Shown here: one piece after another, positions 8,508 to 17,665 of the stretch | Numbering within the stretch: position 1 is the first letter of the stretch | Layout of the letters: each line of letters opens with the position of its first letter | NCBI RefSeq assembly: GCF_025698945.1 | Contig: NZ_JAILWM010000001.1 | Span: forward strand, 764,617-828,616 | Length of the DNA stretch: 64,000 bases | DNA from: Nitrosopumilus sp. | GTDB taxonomy: Archaea; Thermoproteota; Nitrososphaeria; Nitrososphaerales; Nitrosopumilaceae | Direction of reading: 5' to 3' | Program-made: the position numbers and the translations under genes | Notes under the pieces: generated by a model | Told to the model about the DNA's origin: nothing | The model's input: the letters and a program-made list of their open reading frames with translations, nothing else | Database searches by the model: none

Positions 8508-9193
8508 AAAAAAAGACTATTCAAAATATAACAATAGCAGCAATAGCAATTTTGATTGTAAGCTTGATTATAGGATATAATTATTCTGTAGATCAAACTA
8601 AACAAAAAGGACTTCAATTTGGAATAGAGTTAGAACAAATCCAAAATGACATAAAAGATCTTCAAACAAAATTCTATTCAGAAAAAACAAGATGGGAAGA
8701 AGGAGACATTTCTAAGGAAGAATTATTAGAATTTTATGATGAACATCTAGATAAATTCAAAGATATCATTTTGCGATATGACCATCTTAACCCACCTGAA
8801 CTCTTCAAGAGTTCAGTAGAACTATTGAAATTATCATCACAAACTCAGCTTGAAAGTGATTCACAGTACATAGAGTGGATTAAAACCGGTGATGAGTTGG
8901 CAAAGGTAAGATCAGATACACAGTTTCAGGAAGCATTAGAATATGAAATGCTAGGACTAGTTGAATTTTATTCAGCCAAAACAGGAATAAAGAGTTTTGA
9001 TGAACCAGAAAAGTTTGAAGCACCACAAACAGGATTGATACAAAAGGTAATTCAAATTTCAGAAAATATGAAAAAAGAATGTGATAGTCAATACAAAAAC
9101 GAGTTGGGTGAATTTGATTCTGATAATATAGAAGTAGAGTGGTTTAATTGTGTCAATGAGGCTCAAAAATGGAAGATTGAGCATATGCCTTAA
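8504..9193 (+). CDS. Single-pass membrane protein with a long helical extracellular part
   Basis: A 229-residue protein with an N-terminal helix (ITIAAIAILIVSLIIGYNYS) acting as signal anchor, followed by about 200 mostly helical, acidic residues that include two Cys in the last 40. I recognise no domain. It begins inside the stop codon of the preceding gene (TTGA overlap), which suggests an operon of two. Confidence 0.65.
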   Translation: MKKKTIQNITIAAIAILIVSLIIGYNYSVDQTKQKGLQFGIELEQIQNDIKDLQTKFYSEKTRWEEGDISKEELLEFYDEHLDKFKDIILRYDHLNPPELFKSSVELLKLSSQTQLESDSQYIEWIKTGDELAKVRSDTQFQEALEYEMLGLVEFYSAKTGIKSFDEPEKFEAPQTGLIQKVIQISENMKKECDSQYKNELGEFDSDNIEVEWFNCVNEAQKWKIEHMP

Positions 9194-9252
9194 ATTCTAA
9201 AAATATAAAATCACAACATAAACTTCTTTAAAGAATAGAACACTAAAGAGGT

Positions 9253-10011
9253 ATGAAATGGATTTCCATTTTTTCCTTACTTTTTGTTTCAACAATTCCA
9301 GTTGCTTTTGGTGATGCATATATTGAAAATGATCAACAATACATAGGCGATGATGGGACATTTCATATTGTGGGTGAAATTATAAACAACCTACAAGCCC
9401 CGCTAAACCAAATTAGTATACATGCAACATTATTTGATAAAGATGGTCAGATTATAGAGAGTAAAAAAACAAGTTCACTTGTAAACACCATAATGCCGGG
9501 AATGAAAGGGCCATTTGATCTAATATTGACCAATCATAATGCAAAAAAAGTAAAATCATATTCTTTGGATTTGGACTATAATGTCAGTCCACCTAAAAAT
9601 CAAGTAATTGGAATTTCAGAATCAAAATTATCAATGGATAATTTCAATAATTTGATGATAACTGGAACTGTTTCTAATAAAGGAGAAACAACTGCAAATA
9701 TGATATCAGTTATTGCAACAATGTATGACAAAGATGGCAAAGTTGTTTCTGTAAACAGAGTAAATCCTGAGCCCGATTATCTACGTTCTCAGGATAACGC
9801 ATTTTTTCTAGTATCAATTCCAGACAAGATTCAAACCAATAAGATCACAGAATACTCTTTGGTTGCAGAATCTGAAGAATATGCTGCAGTACCTGAATTT
9901 CCCATTGGAACTGCTGTGGTACTTATCCTAACACTATCAGCATATATTGGAATTACAAAATTCTCTGGAAGAATTATGATAAATCTGATTTCTGCAACAA
10001 ATCTAAAATAG
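9253..10011 (+). CDS. Secreted protein with FxLYD-like repeats and a PEFG-CTERM-like tail
   Basis: The signal peptide (MKWISIFSLLFVSTIPVAFG) is followed by two similar beta-sandwich units (about residues 25-115 and 120-205). Each has the pattern 'V.G.i.N....l..i.i.A.l.D.dG.vv', resembling FxLYD domains. The C-terminus carries 'VPEFPIGTA', a hydrophobic helix and an Arg-containing end. This is the layout of the PEF-type sorting signals that archaeosortases process in Nitrosopumilus. The protein is therefore likely displayed on the cell surface. Its last 38 bases overlap the convergent gene. A CTTTAAAG TATA box lies about 30 bases upstream. Confidence 0.72.
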   Translation: MKWISIFSLLFVSTIPVAFGDAYIENDQQYIGDDGTFHIVGEIINNLQAPLNQISIHATLFDKDGQIIESKKTSSLVNTIMPGMKGPFDLILTNHNAKKVKSYSLDLDYNVSPPKNQVIGISESKLSMDNFNNLMITGTVSNKGETTANMISVIATMYDKDGKVVSVNRVNPEPDYLRSQDNAFFLVSIPDKIQTNKITEYSLVAESEEYAAVPEFPIGTAVVLILTLSAYIGITKFSGRIMINLISATNLK

Positions 10012-10432
10012 GAAAAATTTCTTCTAGTAATTGATTTTTTTCTAGCGGAGTAGGTTTTGAAAATTTAACTGGAAATGTAATGGTTAGCATATCTTGATCA
10101 GTGTGAGAAATTCTAATTGAATGAAATGCAGGGTTAAATGTAGACAAAAACTGCTTCCATTTTTGCAAATGAGTATTAACTCTAATCACATTTCTTTCAA
10201 TTTCTGAGAGTTCAGTTTCTAAATCAGTATCAAATAAACCAAATTTAACTAATGGTACCATTATAACCCCACCTAGAACTTTATCATGGTTTTTCACCAT
10301 AGATTCAATAATATCTTCAGTTTTTTCTTTTGGAAAAATATCACCATAATCAGGATCAAAATACCCTGCAACTAATTTTTTTTCATCCAATATTCTAAAA
10401 TAACCATCATCAAATTCTAATTTCCACAACAT
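9974..10432 (-). CDS. Hypothetical soluble protein
   Basis: The 152-residue protein begins MLWKLEFDDGYFRIL and contains a central acidic helical region and a late strand pair (HSIRISHTDQDMLTITFPVKF). No family is recognised. Its 3' end overlaps the opposite-strand PEF-CTERM gene by 38 bases, so both transcripts share antisense 3' ends. Confidence 0.6.
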   Translation of the reverse strand: MLWKLEFDDGYFRILDEKKLVAGYFDPDYGDIFPKEKTEDIIESMVKNHDKVLGGVIMVPLVKFGLFDTDLETELSEIERNVIRVNTHLQKWKQFLSTFNPAFHSIRISHTDQDMLTITFPVKFSKPTPLEKNQLLEEIFPILDLLQKSDLS

Positions 10433-10507
10433 CTTGAAAATAATTGATGAATAATTAAACGGTTAAGCAAAAGACAATTAAATAAACTAGGGATTCATCA
10501 AAAAATC

Positions 10508-10849
10508 ATGGGAATATCAAAAGAGAATAAAGACTTCATTGACAGTTTAATTGATTATTACATTAGCGAATCAGAGTCTTATAGACAAATTGCCGAAAAT
10601 TTTGTGCCAGAAGTCGAATCAGTACCAGATACAGCATTTGGAATAATTACAGGATGTGTCTATTCTGGATTTTTACAGGCATATCAAAATCAACATTTGA
10701 CGCCCGGATTGGATGATATGAAGGAATTCAATCAAATAATTAAAGAACGAGCACCCCTAATCAAAAAGGCAATTTTGAATCCAGAAGTATCAATAACCTC
10801 AAAGAAAGATGCTCAAGAAACGCCTGATGAGAATTCAACCAATGATTAA
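10508..10849 (+). CDS. Hypothetical small protein
   Basis: A 113-residue, mostly helical acidic protein whose last 25 residues are polar and probably disordered (SKKDAQETPDENSTND). The short central region 'TAFGIITGCVYSGFLQAYQNQ' is moderately hydrophobic but not clearly a membrane helix. The function is unknown. Confidence 0.55.
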   Translation: MGISKENKDFIDSLIDYYISESESYRQIAENFVPEVESVPDTAFGIITGCVYSGFLQAYQNQHLTPGLDDMKEFNQIIKERAPLIKKAILNPEVSITSKKDAQETPDENSTND

Positions 10850-10937
10850 TCATAACTTTTTGTTTAAAATAAGCAATTTTTCTAATAAAAAAAGAATCAT
10901 AGTTACAGTTTAATTCTATTTTTGCATATTGATTTCT

Positions 10938-11030
10938 ATGAATGTGGATGGTAGTAAAATTATTTTTGGGTTAGGAGTCTCTGCAGCAGTAGCTACCGCA
11001 GTAATTGCTTTGTATTTTGCAATACGGTAA
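10938..11030 (+). CDS. 30-residue single-helix membrane peptide, or the N-terminus of the next gene
   Basis: The ATG at 10938 opens MNVDGSKIIFGLGVSAAVAT followed by a hydrophobic run ending ALYFAIR and a TAA stop. The next coding frame starts within these last codons in another phase and continues with [13 protein letters not shown]. If one base around 11022 is skipped, the two join as an anchor plus cytoplasmic domain. Either this is a real micropeptide overlapping the next gene, or the two are one gene broken by a +1 frameshift. Confidence 0.45.
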   Translation: MNVDGSKIIFGLGVSAAVATAVIALYFAIR

Positions 11031-11382
11031 AGATAAATCATCAAAATTATACATCAAAGCATTGTCAGATACAAATGAATTTAGAATAACACAAATTGTC
11101 GATAATGGTCAAATGGTACAGCTTACACTAATTGAAAATGTTTCAACAGAGCCTATATCTCAAAAACAAATGATTATTGAAAATGTTTCAAAAAAACTTG
11201 ATGATGAAACCAAAGAGCAGGTCATGCCATTACTTGAGGCAATATTGCAAGCACAACCTACAGTGAATATAAAATCATATCAACAAACACAGATCACTAT
11301 CGCAATGCCAAAATCCAGATATGACAACATGGGAAGACCCCAAGTTGGCAATACCATTGAAGTCAATTTGAAAAAAGTCTAA
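11005..11382 (+). CDS. Hypothetical protein, possibly the body of a frameshifted membrane-anchored protein
   Basis: The frame from TTG 11005 encodes up to 125 residues; an inner TTG at 11017 is equally possible. The body is soluble and mixed alpha/beta, with '[25 protein letters not shown]', a helical middle and a final '[11 protein letters not shown]' strand. The first residues encoded from 11005 (MLCILQ) look like out-of-frame sequence from the preceding 30-residue peptide, which supports a frameshift. The stop codon interlocks with that of the convergent DUF255 gene (4-base overlap). Confidence 0.55.
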   Translation: MLCILQYGKDKSSKLYIKALSDTNEFRITQIVDNGQMVQLTLIENVSTEPISQKQMIIENVSKKLDDETKEQVMPLLEAILQAQPTVNIKSYQQTQITIAMPKSRYDNMGRPQVGNTIEVNLKKV

Positions 11383-13406
11383 AGATGAGAATCAATCTCT
11401 TCAATATTAGATAGGGGTAAAGAACAGGAAAAGTTTTTGCAAATATACACTGATGTTTTGTTAGGAAAAGATTTTCCTGCAAAGAATGAAAATTCAGATA
11501 ACTTTTCAAGTTGATTTGAATTTTGAATTGTGACCATAAATGAATTAGGCAGATATCTTGTAAGTAGATGTTTGCAAAGATTTGAATTTTCAAGATTTAG
11601 AATTGTGATTTCTAGAGGTTTTTCCAGATAAATTGACAATGTGTTTAACAAATAACCAAATCCAAAGGGATTTTCAGCTGCAATTTGAGCCTGAGATTCT
11701 AAAATTTTTGTAGTAATATCAAGAAAGTCTTGTTTTTGGGAAAAATGATACAACCTAAGCATTACAGATGCAGAAACTGAATTTCCAGATGGAAGAGATA
11801 AGTCATAATTGCTTTTAGGTCTAATTATTAGCTGCTCATGATCATCAGATGTCATAAAGAAATTACTATTTTTGGAATCCCAGAAATGATCAACTAGATG
11901 ATCACCCAATTTCAAAGCAAGTTTAAGATACTTTGATTCAGGTTCAATTTCAAATACATCAAGTAATGCATTTGCAAAATAAGAGTAATCCTCTAGATAA
12001 CCATCTATTTTTGCAGTTCCATTTTTGTATGTTCGAAGTAACTTACCGTTTTCAAATAGATTTTCTTCAATAAATGAAATACATTTTTTTGCAGCATCAA
12101 GATATTTTGCATTTTCAGTTACACGATACCCTTTTGCAAATGCAGTTATCATCAAAGAATTCCAGGATACAAGTATTTTATCATCTAAACCAGGATGAAT
12201 TCTTTTTGAGCGAACTTTTAACAATTTTTCAGAACATGAAAGAAGAATTTCTCTTACTTTATCTTCAGTAATTCCAAAATTAAATGCGACTGTTGAAATA
12301 TTGAGATTATTGCACAAGATATTATTTCCTTCCCAATTTCCACCATCAGTCACATCATAATATAGACAGAAAATATCAGCATCACTTCCAAGAATTTCTT
12401 TAATTTCACTTTTCGTCCATACATAGAATTTGCCCTCTACTCCTTCAGAATCTGCATCATACGCAGAATAGAATCCACCTTGAGGGGAAGTCATTTCACG
12501 TAAAACAAAGTCCAATGTTTTTTGTAAAACTTCAAGATAGAATGGATCCTTGGTAATCTGATAAGCCTCAGCATAATTTACTGGAATTAAGGCATTATCA
12601 TAAAGCATTTTTTCAAAATGAGGTACTAGCCATCTTGAATCAGTAGAGTATCTATGAAAACCACCTCCTATCTGATCAAATATTCCACCTTTGGCCATTT
12701 TGTTAAGTGTCTTTAGTGCAAATTCATTGAATTTTGAGAGTCCGAATAGTTTTGCATAACGAAGTAAAAATGAAATGTTTGCAGCATTTGGAAATTTAGG
12801 AGCAGAACCAAACCCACCAAAAGTAGGGTCACCTAGCTGAAACAAATTCATTGCAGCCTCATCAAGTAGAATCCTGTCTAATGAAGAGGGAACTTTGATA
12901 GTTTCAGTTTTATTTAATGCATCAAGAAAATTTTCTGCTGCTTTTTCAATGTCTTTAGGTTTTTCTTTCCAAGCTTGAGATAGTTGTCTGCAAATACTTC
13001 CAAACCCAGGTCTACCATACGAATCTAAAACAGGAAAATAAGTTCCAACATAGAAGGGTTTTTGATCTGGAGTAAGAAAAATACTCAATGGCCATCCTCC
13101 TTGACCAGTAGCTATCTGACAAACTTTTTGGTAGATATCATCAATGTCTGGCCTTTCTTCTCGGTCTACTTTGATATTAACAAAATTTTCATTCATAAAT
13201 TTTGCAACTTCTTCATTCTCAAATGATTCATGAGCCATCACATGACACCAATGGCATGAACTATATCCAATACTCAAAAAGATGGGTTTATTTTCATTTT
13301 TAGCTTTTTGTAATGCTTCATCATTCCACCCATACCAGTCAACAGGATTGTGGGCATGTTGAAGTAGGTAGGGACTGGTTTCATTGATGAGTTTGTTTTG
13401 TGCCAC
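11379..13406 (-). CDS. DUF255 thioredoxin-fold protein (YyaL/SSP411 family)
   Basis: The 675-residue protein starts with the family hallmark '[17 protein letters not shown]'. It has a thioredoxin-like domain with C51-H-W-C54 in 'SSCHWCHVM', then '[14 protein letters not shown]' and '[11 protein letters not shown]'. From about residue 190 it continues as an (alpha/alpha)6 barrel related to N-acylglucosamine 2-epimerases and six-hairpin glycosidases. The biochemical role of this widespread family (human SPATA20) is not settled; a redox or sugar-related function is proposed. Length is normal. Confidence 0.9.
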   Translation of the reverse strand: MAQNKLINETSPYLLQHAHNPVDWYGWNDEALQKAKNENKPIFLSIGYSSCHWCHVMAHESFENEEVAKFMNENFVNIKVDREERPDIDDIYQKVCQIATGQGGWPLSIFLTPDQKPFYVGTYFPVLDSYGRPGFGSICRQLSQAWKEKPKDIEKAAENFLDALNKTETIKVPSSLDRILLDEAAMNLFQLGDPTFGGFGSAPKFPNAANISFLLRYAKLFGLSKFNEFALKTLNKMAKGGIFDQIGGGFHRYSTDSRWLVPHFEKMLYDNALIPVNYAEAYQITKDPFYLEVLQKTLDFVLREMTSPQGGFYSAYDADSEGVEGKFYVWTKSEIKEILGSDADIFCLYYDVTDGGNWEGNNILCNNLNISTVAFNFGITEDKVREILLSCSEKLLKVRSKRIHPGLDDKILVSWNSLMITAFAKGYRVTENAKYLDAAKKCISFIEENLFENGKLLRTYKNGTAKIDGYLEDYSYFANALLDVFEIEPESKYLKLALKLGDHLVDHFWDSKNSNFFMTSDDHEQLIIRPKSNYDLSLPSGNSVSASVMLRLYHFSQKQDFLDITTKILESQAQIAAENPFGFGYLLNTLSIYLEKPLEITILNLENSNLCKHLLTRYLPNSFMVTIQNSNQLEKLSEFSFFAGKSFPNKTSVYICKNFSCSLPLSNIEEIDSHL

Positions 13407-13450
13407 AAGTATTCAGATTCATTAGAATATTTGTACCTAATTAAAAGAAA

Positions 13451-13684
13451 TTATCCCCAAATCCCTCTTCCTTCTTCTAATTCATAGATTCTAACATTAA
13501 TCTTTGCCAACAGTTTAACTTTGGATTTATGGGCCTTTTTGTCATGACTGTAATCTTTTTTTTCAACTAGTTCTTGTAATCGTCGTAATTGAGCAACTGA
13601 GAGTTTTTTAAATTCATGTTTTGATGATGTGACAAGTTGCAATAGTCTTACTCTTTCTTTGTCTTCCTCAGAAATTTTACTCAC
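13451..13684 (-). CDS. Small basic helical protein
   Basis: The 77-residue, Lys- and Glu-rich protein starts with GTG. Two helices dominate (VRLLQLVTSSKHEFKKLSVAQLRRLQELVEKK and KAHKSKVKLLAKINVRIYELE). It is probably a nucleic-acid- or protein-binding helical hairpin, but I recognise no family. It lies 45 bases upstream of the DUF255 gene on the same strand and may share its transcript. Confidence 0.55.
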   Translation of the reverse strand: MSKISEEDKERVRLLQLVTSSKHEFKKLSVAQLRRLQELVEKKDYSHDKKAHKSKVKLLAKINVRIYELEEGRGIWG

Positions 13685-13782
13685 AATTTACAGCAAATCT
13701 GGTCCTTTATTTTTCTAATGGCAAATTATGAAATCATGTTATTTTCAATACGCTTAAGTTAGAAATTATTTGGGAAAAATGT

Positions 13783-13998
13783 GTGGATATTACTCAGAGA
13801 AGGCTACCAATAATTTTGATAATAATTCTTGTGGGGGTTTTAATTTTTCAATATACTACAAATATTGAAAATGCCAGTAAATTGATAGATTCAGAGACAT
13901 GTGAGTTATACATCAAAGATAAACAAATCAACATAAAGAAATATCTCAATGAATTTGATTCAAAGTGTTTAGAGATAAAAAATCTAAACTCACCTTAA
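13783..13998 (+). CDS. Small single-pass membrane protein
   Basis: A 71-residue protein starting with GTG: a short basic N-terminus, one helix (LPIILIIILVGVLIFQY) and about 45 polar residues with two Cys (ETCELY, DSKCLE), presumably extracellular and disulfide-linked. A CTTAAG TATA-like site centred about 27 bases upstream supports this GTG as a leaderless start. The function is unknown. Confidence 0.55.
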   Translation: MDITQRRLPIILIIILVGVLIFQYTTNIENASKLIDSETCELYIKDKQINIKKYLNEFDSKCLEIKNLNSP

Positions 13999-14042
13999 TT
14001 CGTTTGCGAATCTTAAAATCCTGTAATAAATTTTAGTTAATC

Positions 14043-15077
14043 ATGGAGAAAATGCGTGCAATGGTACTTGAAAAATGTGATAAAATTGAGAATAATCCAT
14101 TAAAATTAACCAATATTGATAGACATGAAATTAAAAGACCTGATGAAATTTTGATAAAAATTGAGGCATGTGGAGTATGTCATTCACAACTTCATGGAAT
14201 TGAGGGAGATTGGCAGGATATAGGAATCCCACCAACTCTTCCAACAGTTCCAGGTCATGAGTTAGTTGGCAAAGTCATACAAGTTGGTGACAAAGTTACA
14301 AAATTCAAAGTTGGAGATAGAGCTGGAATTACTCCACTTTTAGAGGCATGTAGAATTTGTCAATATTGCAAAGAAGGGAAAGAGTATCTCTGCGAATCAT
14401 CAATAATTACTGGGGAATCCTACAAAGGAGGATATACAGAATACATTACAGTGGCAGAAGATTTTGCAACAAAAGTTCCATCAGATATGAAACCAGAATA
14501 TGCGGCTCCATTATTTTGTGCAGGAATTACGGCATACAAGGCAGTAAAAGCCTCAGAGCCACAGTCTCACAAAAAAATAGGAATTTTTGGAATTGGAGGA
14601 GTAGGACATATGGCAGTTCAATTTGCCAAAGTAGAAAATTGTGATGTAATTGCATTTTCAAGATCACAGAATCATCTTGATGTTGCAAAAAGATTAGGCG
14701 CAATAGACACTATGAAATTTTCTGAAAACCAAGAGGAATTTCTCGCTAATCTTAAAGAGAAACACGGTCTGCTTGATGCTGCAATTGTTTTTGCACCAGC
14801 AGATATTGTTACTGATACTGCAATAAAGGCAGTAAAGAAGGGGGGCCTTGTAGTAATTGCAACAATTGGTGAAAAACCGGCATTTATGGCATTTGAAGAA
14901 AAAACAATTAGAGGTACTTTGATTGGCTCTACAAAAGACATGGAACAAGTAATCAAAATTTGTGATGAGAAAAATTTAGAGGTAATATCAGAAGTATTTC
15001 CACTAGAGAAAGCAAATCAAGTTTTAAAAAAATTAAAAGATTCAGAAATTAAGGCAAGAGCAGTTCTAATTCCATAA
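14043..15077 (+). CDS. Zinc-dependent alcohol dehydrogenase (medium-chain family)
   Basis: The 344-residue protein has the catalytic zinc region 'EACGVCHSQLHG' and 'PGHELVGKV', the structural zinc site CxxCxxCx7C in 'CRICQYCKEGKEYLC', and a Rossmann NAD(P)-binding motif in 'IGIFGIGGVGHMAVQFAK'. This places it with the AdhA/AdhP-type medium-chain dehydrogenases. The substrate cannot be read from the sequence. ATG codons at 14052 and 14061 are possible alternative starts. It is transcribed alone. Confidence 0.9.
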   Translation: MEKMRAMVLEKCDKIENNPLKLTNIDRHEIKRPDEILIKIEACGVCHSQLHGIEGDWQDIGIPPTLPTVPGHELVGKVIQVGDKVTKFKVGDRAGITPLLEACRICQYCKEGKEYLCESSIITGESYKGGYTEYITVAEDFATKVPSDMKPEYAAPLFCAGITAYKAVKASEPQSHKKIGIFGIGGVGHMAVQFAKVENCDVIAFSRSQNHLDVAKRLGAIDTMKFSENQEEFLANLKEKHGLLDAAIVFAPADIVTDTAIKAVKKGGLVVIATIGEKPAFMAFEEKTIRGTLIGSTKDMEQVIKICDEKNLEVISEVFPLEKANQVLKKLKDSEIKARAVLIP

Positions 15078-15114
15078 CTTTTGGGCATAAATAACAGAGT
15101 GGTAGTTTTTAATT

Positions 15115-15267
15115 ATGAATTGTAAAAGATGTCATCATACAAATGAAGCCCACATTCCAAATGAAGACAGTAATTCCTTAATCAAGATGGGCAAATGTCA
15201 GATTCCAACATGCACTTGTCAACAATACTTGGATCCTATTCAAGAAATTGATGAGGAGCTCTTGTAA
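15115..15267 (+). CDS. 50-residue cysteine-rich protein, putative zinc binder
   Basis: The ATG at 15115 opens a 50-residue frame. It begins MNCKRCHHTNEAHIP and later has 'GKCQIPTCTCQQYLDPI', giving CxxC, a His pair and CxxxxCxC spacing that could bind one zinc ion. The acidic tail is 'QEIDEELL'. Gene spacing (38 bases after adh, 33 before the next start) is regular for this genome, and the Cys/His pattern is unlikely in random sequence. No family name can be given. Confidence 0.6.
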   Translation: MNCKRCHHTNEAHIPNEDSNSLIKMGKCQIPTCTCQQYLDPIQEIDEELL

Positions 15268-15300
15268 CAATTCATATAGTAAAATCATCTACAAAGACTC

Positions 15301-15540
15301 ATGGATAAACACAAGCCATCTGATGAAATGATAAAGGATTTAGATAATATTTTATCAAAAATCAATGCGATGGAAATAGTAGCATCAGATGATTTTCAAA
15401 AAAATACTGTTAAAATTATGAGAGTATTAGTAGAAGGGCAAATTCATTCAATTAATGAATTTCAGCATTTGAAAAAAGCAATAGACTTGTTAACACTTCA
15501 ACTATTTGATGTTCAAAATAAAATCAAGAGTCAAGTCTAG
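15301..15540 (+). CDS. Small helical hypothetical protein
   Basis: The 79-residue, largely amphipathic helical protein begins MDKHKPSDEMIKDL. Heptad-like spacing of Ile, Leu and Met suggests a short coiled coil. Its last 17 bases overlap the convergent zinc-ribbon gene. The function is unknown. Confidence 0.55.
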   Translation: MDKHKPSDEMIKDLDNILSKINAMEIVASDDFQKNTVKIMRVLVEGQIHSINEFQHLKKAIDLLTLQLFDVQNKIKSQV

Positions 15541-16006
15541 TATCACTTATTCCACAATTAGTGCATCGGTATAAAGTAGATTTTTCAAGAATTTTCTCTG
15601 ATTTCATTTCAGCCCCACAGCAAGCGCAAGTAATCTTTTCAGATTTTGATGACCTAACAATATAATCAGGTTTTGATTCTACTGTATCAGTATTGCATGG
15701 GGGTTTGTATCGTTGATTAATTCGAGTAAGAACATTTTGTCGTTGAATATTACTGGATTCAAACATTGGCAATATAGCAAGATAAAGAGATTTTTCTGAA
15801 CCAGACTGCTTTATCCAGCATTGAAATTGTGAATGCTGAATAAAATATGACTTTTCTTCGGTTTTTTCACATTCTCCTGCATAGATTATGTTAAATCGAT
15901 CTTTGTCTCGAGATAATATCAAATATACCAATTTCTCCATAGGAGGGCCCCATTCATCAAGTGGGATTGGCCCTAGAAACTCATATTGAAGAATTTGTAT
16001 GCTCAA
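15524..16006 (-). CDS. Hypothetical protein with C-terminal zinc ribbon
   Basis: The 160-residue protein starts with TTG. About 115 residues of alpha/beta sequence ('MEKLVYLILSRDKDRFNIIYAGE') precede a zinc ribbon near the C-terminus with two CxxC knuckles, 'CACCGAE' and 'YRCTNCGIS'. The N-terminal part resembles proteins that handle small domains or nucleotides, but I cannot name it. It overlaps the convergent gene by 17 bases. Confidence 0.6.
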   Translation of the reverse strand: MSIQILQYEFLGPIPLDEWGPPMEKLVYLILSRDKDRFNIIYAGECEKTEEKSYFIQHSQFQCWIKQSGSEKSLYLAILPMFESSNIQRQNVLTRINQRYKPPCNTDTVESKPDYIVRSSKSEKITCACCGAEMKSEKILEKSTLYRCTNCGISDTRLDS

Positions 16007-16126
16007 TGAAGGTAGTTTTTAGTACTGTCTTTTCTTTTTTTCCCAAAAAAACCACTAGTCATACGATTAAGATCGCAAAATAACAACTTGAAAAGATTAA
16101 ATTCAAGAGCTATGGATTTTTTGTAA

Positions 16127-16375
16127 ATGAAAGAGCCACACAATTATGCAAAGGTAGGATATTCTATGATTGTTGTGGCTGCAAGTTTAGCTGCTGTAGG
16201 ATTAATAGCACTGGCAATAGGAGGAGATGTTCTTTATTCAGATAATATTCAAAGACACAACACATTGCATTTTAATGAATGTAAAGAAAATAACTTTGAA
16301 GATAAAAGTTGTGAGAAATATTTGGATAGGATTAATAACAAAATTTCTGGCGTCTATGTGGATTTAGATAAATAG
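16127..16375 (+). CDS. Small single-pass membrane protein
   Basis: An 82-residue protein with an N-terminal membrane helix (MIVVAASLAAVGLIALAIGG) and about 45 external residues with two Cys (FNECKENN, DKSCEKY), likely disulfide-bonded. There is no recognisable family. It ends 3 bases from the end of the convergent membrane gene. Confidence 0.55.
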   Translation: MKEPHNYAKVGYSMIVVAASLAAVGLIALAIGGDVLYSDNIQRHNTLHFNECKENNFEDKSCEKYLDRINNKISGVYVDLDK

Positions 16376-16378
16376 AAA

Positions 16379-17089
16379 CTAGTAACCATTTGCAAAATCT
16401 TCTAGCATGTTTTTATTTTTGGTTAGTCTATTCATTGCAAAGAATGCCCCTCCAACAATTCCTGCTTGATAAAATGTATACAAAAATACACCAGAAGATG
16501 TAGGATCTGATTTTGTAAAGCTTAGTGCCAACATAGTAAAAAAGACAAAGGTTCCAACAAATGTCACCAATCGATTTAAGAATCCAGTATTCATCCCAAC
16601 TATTCTTTTTGTTGCACCTGCCATCAATGTAATACTAGTAATAATTAGAAATGTAGCCCCTCCGTTTGCAGTAACAAATTCATTAAGCCATGGCAATAAA
16701 CCATCCTCTAAAATAGAAATATCAGGCATAATACTTCCGCCATTAATTGCAAAATTTACAGAGCTGAACATCCCACCAATTACAAAAAAGAACAAGAAAA
16801 TTTTTGTAATGGAACGCTTAAAGGAGCTTCTAATTTCACCAGGATTAACTGCTCTTTCAGTAATTCTTACCCCATAAAGAAATCCAATCGCCATTGCAGG
16901 GACAAACATCAAATTAATTAAAATTGGGGATTCTTTGTTTAAGGCCTCAATTTGAGGATGAAAAATTAGAAAGATCATTATTGCGATTAAGGCTGCTGAT
17001 GAGAACAGTATCAAGCCTAAATACGAATGACCATGAGATTCATCAGTATAATTCCAATTATACAATATTGTACATCTTAAGATAGTCAT
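16379..17089 (-). CDS. Polytopic membrane protein, paralogue of the gene at 2205-2771
   Basis: The 236-residue protein has about six hydrophobic helices. It shares with the protein at 2205-2771 the 'GMNTGFL' helix start and the late 'FLYTFYQAGIVGGAFF' helix, with a short polar tail after it. This copy has an extra N-terminal part (MTILRCTILYNWNYTDESHGH) containing several His. The function is unknown. Confidence 0.7.
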   Translation of the reverse strand: MTILRCTILYNWNYTDESHGHSYLGLILFSSAALIAIMIFLIFHPQIEALNKESPILINLMFVPAMAIGFLYGVRITERAVNPGEIRSSFKRSITKIFLFFFVIGGMFSSVNFAINGGSIMPDISILEDGLLPWLNEFVTANGGATFLIITSITLMAGATKRIVGMNTGFLNRLVTFVGTFVFFTMLALSFTKSDPTSSGVFLYTFYQAGIVGGAFFAMNRLTKNKNMLEDFANGY

Positions 17090-17170
17090 TAAAGATCAAA
17101 TCGAAAAATCATTTGGTCAAATTATCAATTCTGTTTACCCTTTTTAATCAGAGAGGGAGGATTATTTTTG

Positions 17171-17383
17171 ATGAAGGTAGGCAATCTACCAATAATAGTA
17201 GGCACAATCATAGGAATAATGGGAATTATTTTTCATCTTCAAGGGTATGGAGTAGTGGGTCCTGAAACATCATTCATGTATCACAATCCAGACTGGATTA
17301 GTTATGGAATGCAGATTGCAATTGTTGGAGTAATCATAATTGGTACAGGTATTGGAATTAGTTATTATAAAAAATCTAGTTAA
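17171..17383 (+). CDS. Two-helix small membrane protein
   Basis: A 70-residue protein with two membrane helices (LPIIVGTIIGIMGIIFHL and AIVGVIIIGTGIGISYY) joined by a short polar loop (QGYGVVGPETSFMYHNPDWI). The frame also opens one codon earlier at a TTG, but the ATG at 17171 is preferred. It overlaps the convergent RAM-domain gene by 8 bases. The function is unknown. Confidence 0.6.
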   Translation: MKVGNLPIIVGTIIGIMGIIFHLQGYGVVGPETSFMYHNPDWISYGMQIAIVGVIIIGTGIGISYYKKSS

Positions 17384-17606
17384 TTACTCGTAATGTGATG
17401 GTACTTCTAATTTTAGATAATTTTCGTACTTTGGATGTAATTACTTGATTCATTTCTGATGAATTCTCTGTAACAAATTCTGCAACTAGATCATAACTAC
17501 CATATGTGATTATACAATTTTTAACTTCAGGTATTTCATTTAATTCTTCAAATAGTTCTTGTTCTCCTCCAACTTCACAACTTATCAACATGTATGCTTT
17601 TTCCAT
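17376..17606 (-). CDS. Stand-alone Lrp/AsnC ligand-binding (RAM) domain protein
   Basis: The 76-residue protein has the same layout as the one at 7950-8183: 'AYMLISCEVGGEQELFEELNEIPEV', 'YGSYDLVAEF' and 'KIRSTITLRVI'. It lacks a DNA-binding domain. Two such single-domain proteins in one window suggest separate effector-binding partners for Lrp-type regulators encoded elsewhere. Confidence 0.85.
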   Translation of the reverse strand: MEKAYMLISCEVGGEQELFEELNEIPEVKNCIITYGSYDLVAEFVTENSSEMNQVITSKVRKLSKIRSTITLRVIN

Positions 17607-17665
17607 GATGGGTTATTAGAAAACATCAACTTAAAGACATCTAAGGAATTATTTCTAAACAGATC

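Noticed and set aside
14357..14956. Overlapping frames on both strands inside the alcohol dehydrogenase
   Set aside because: They lie fully inside a well-supported gene and encode no recognisable domain.
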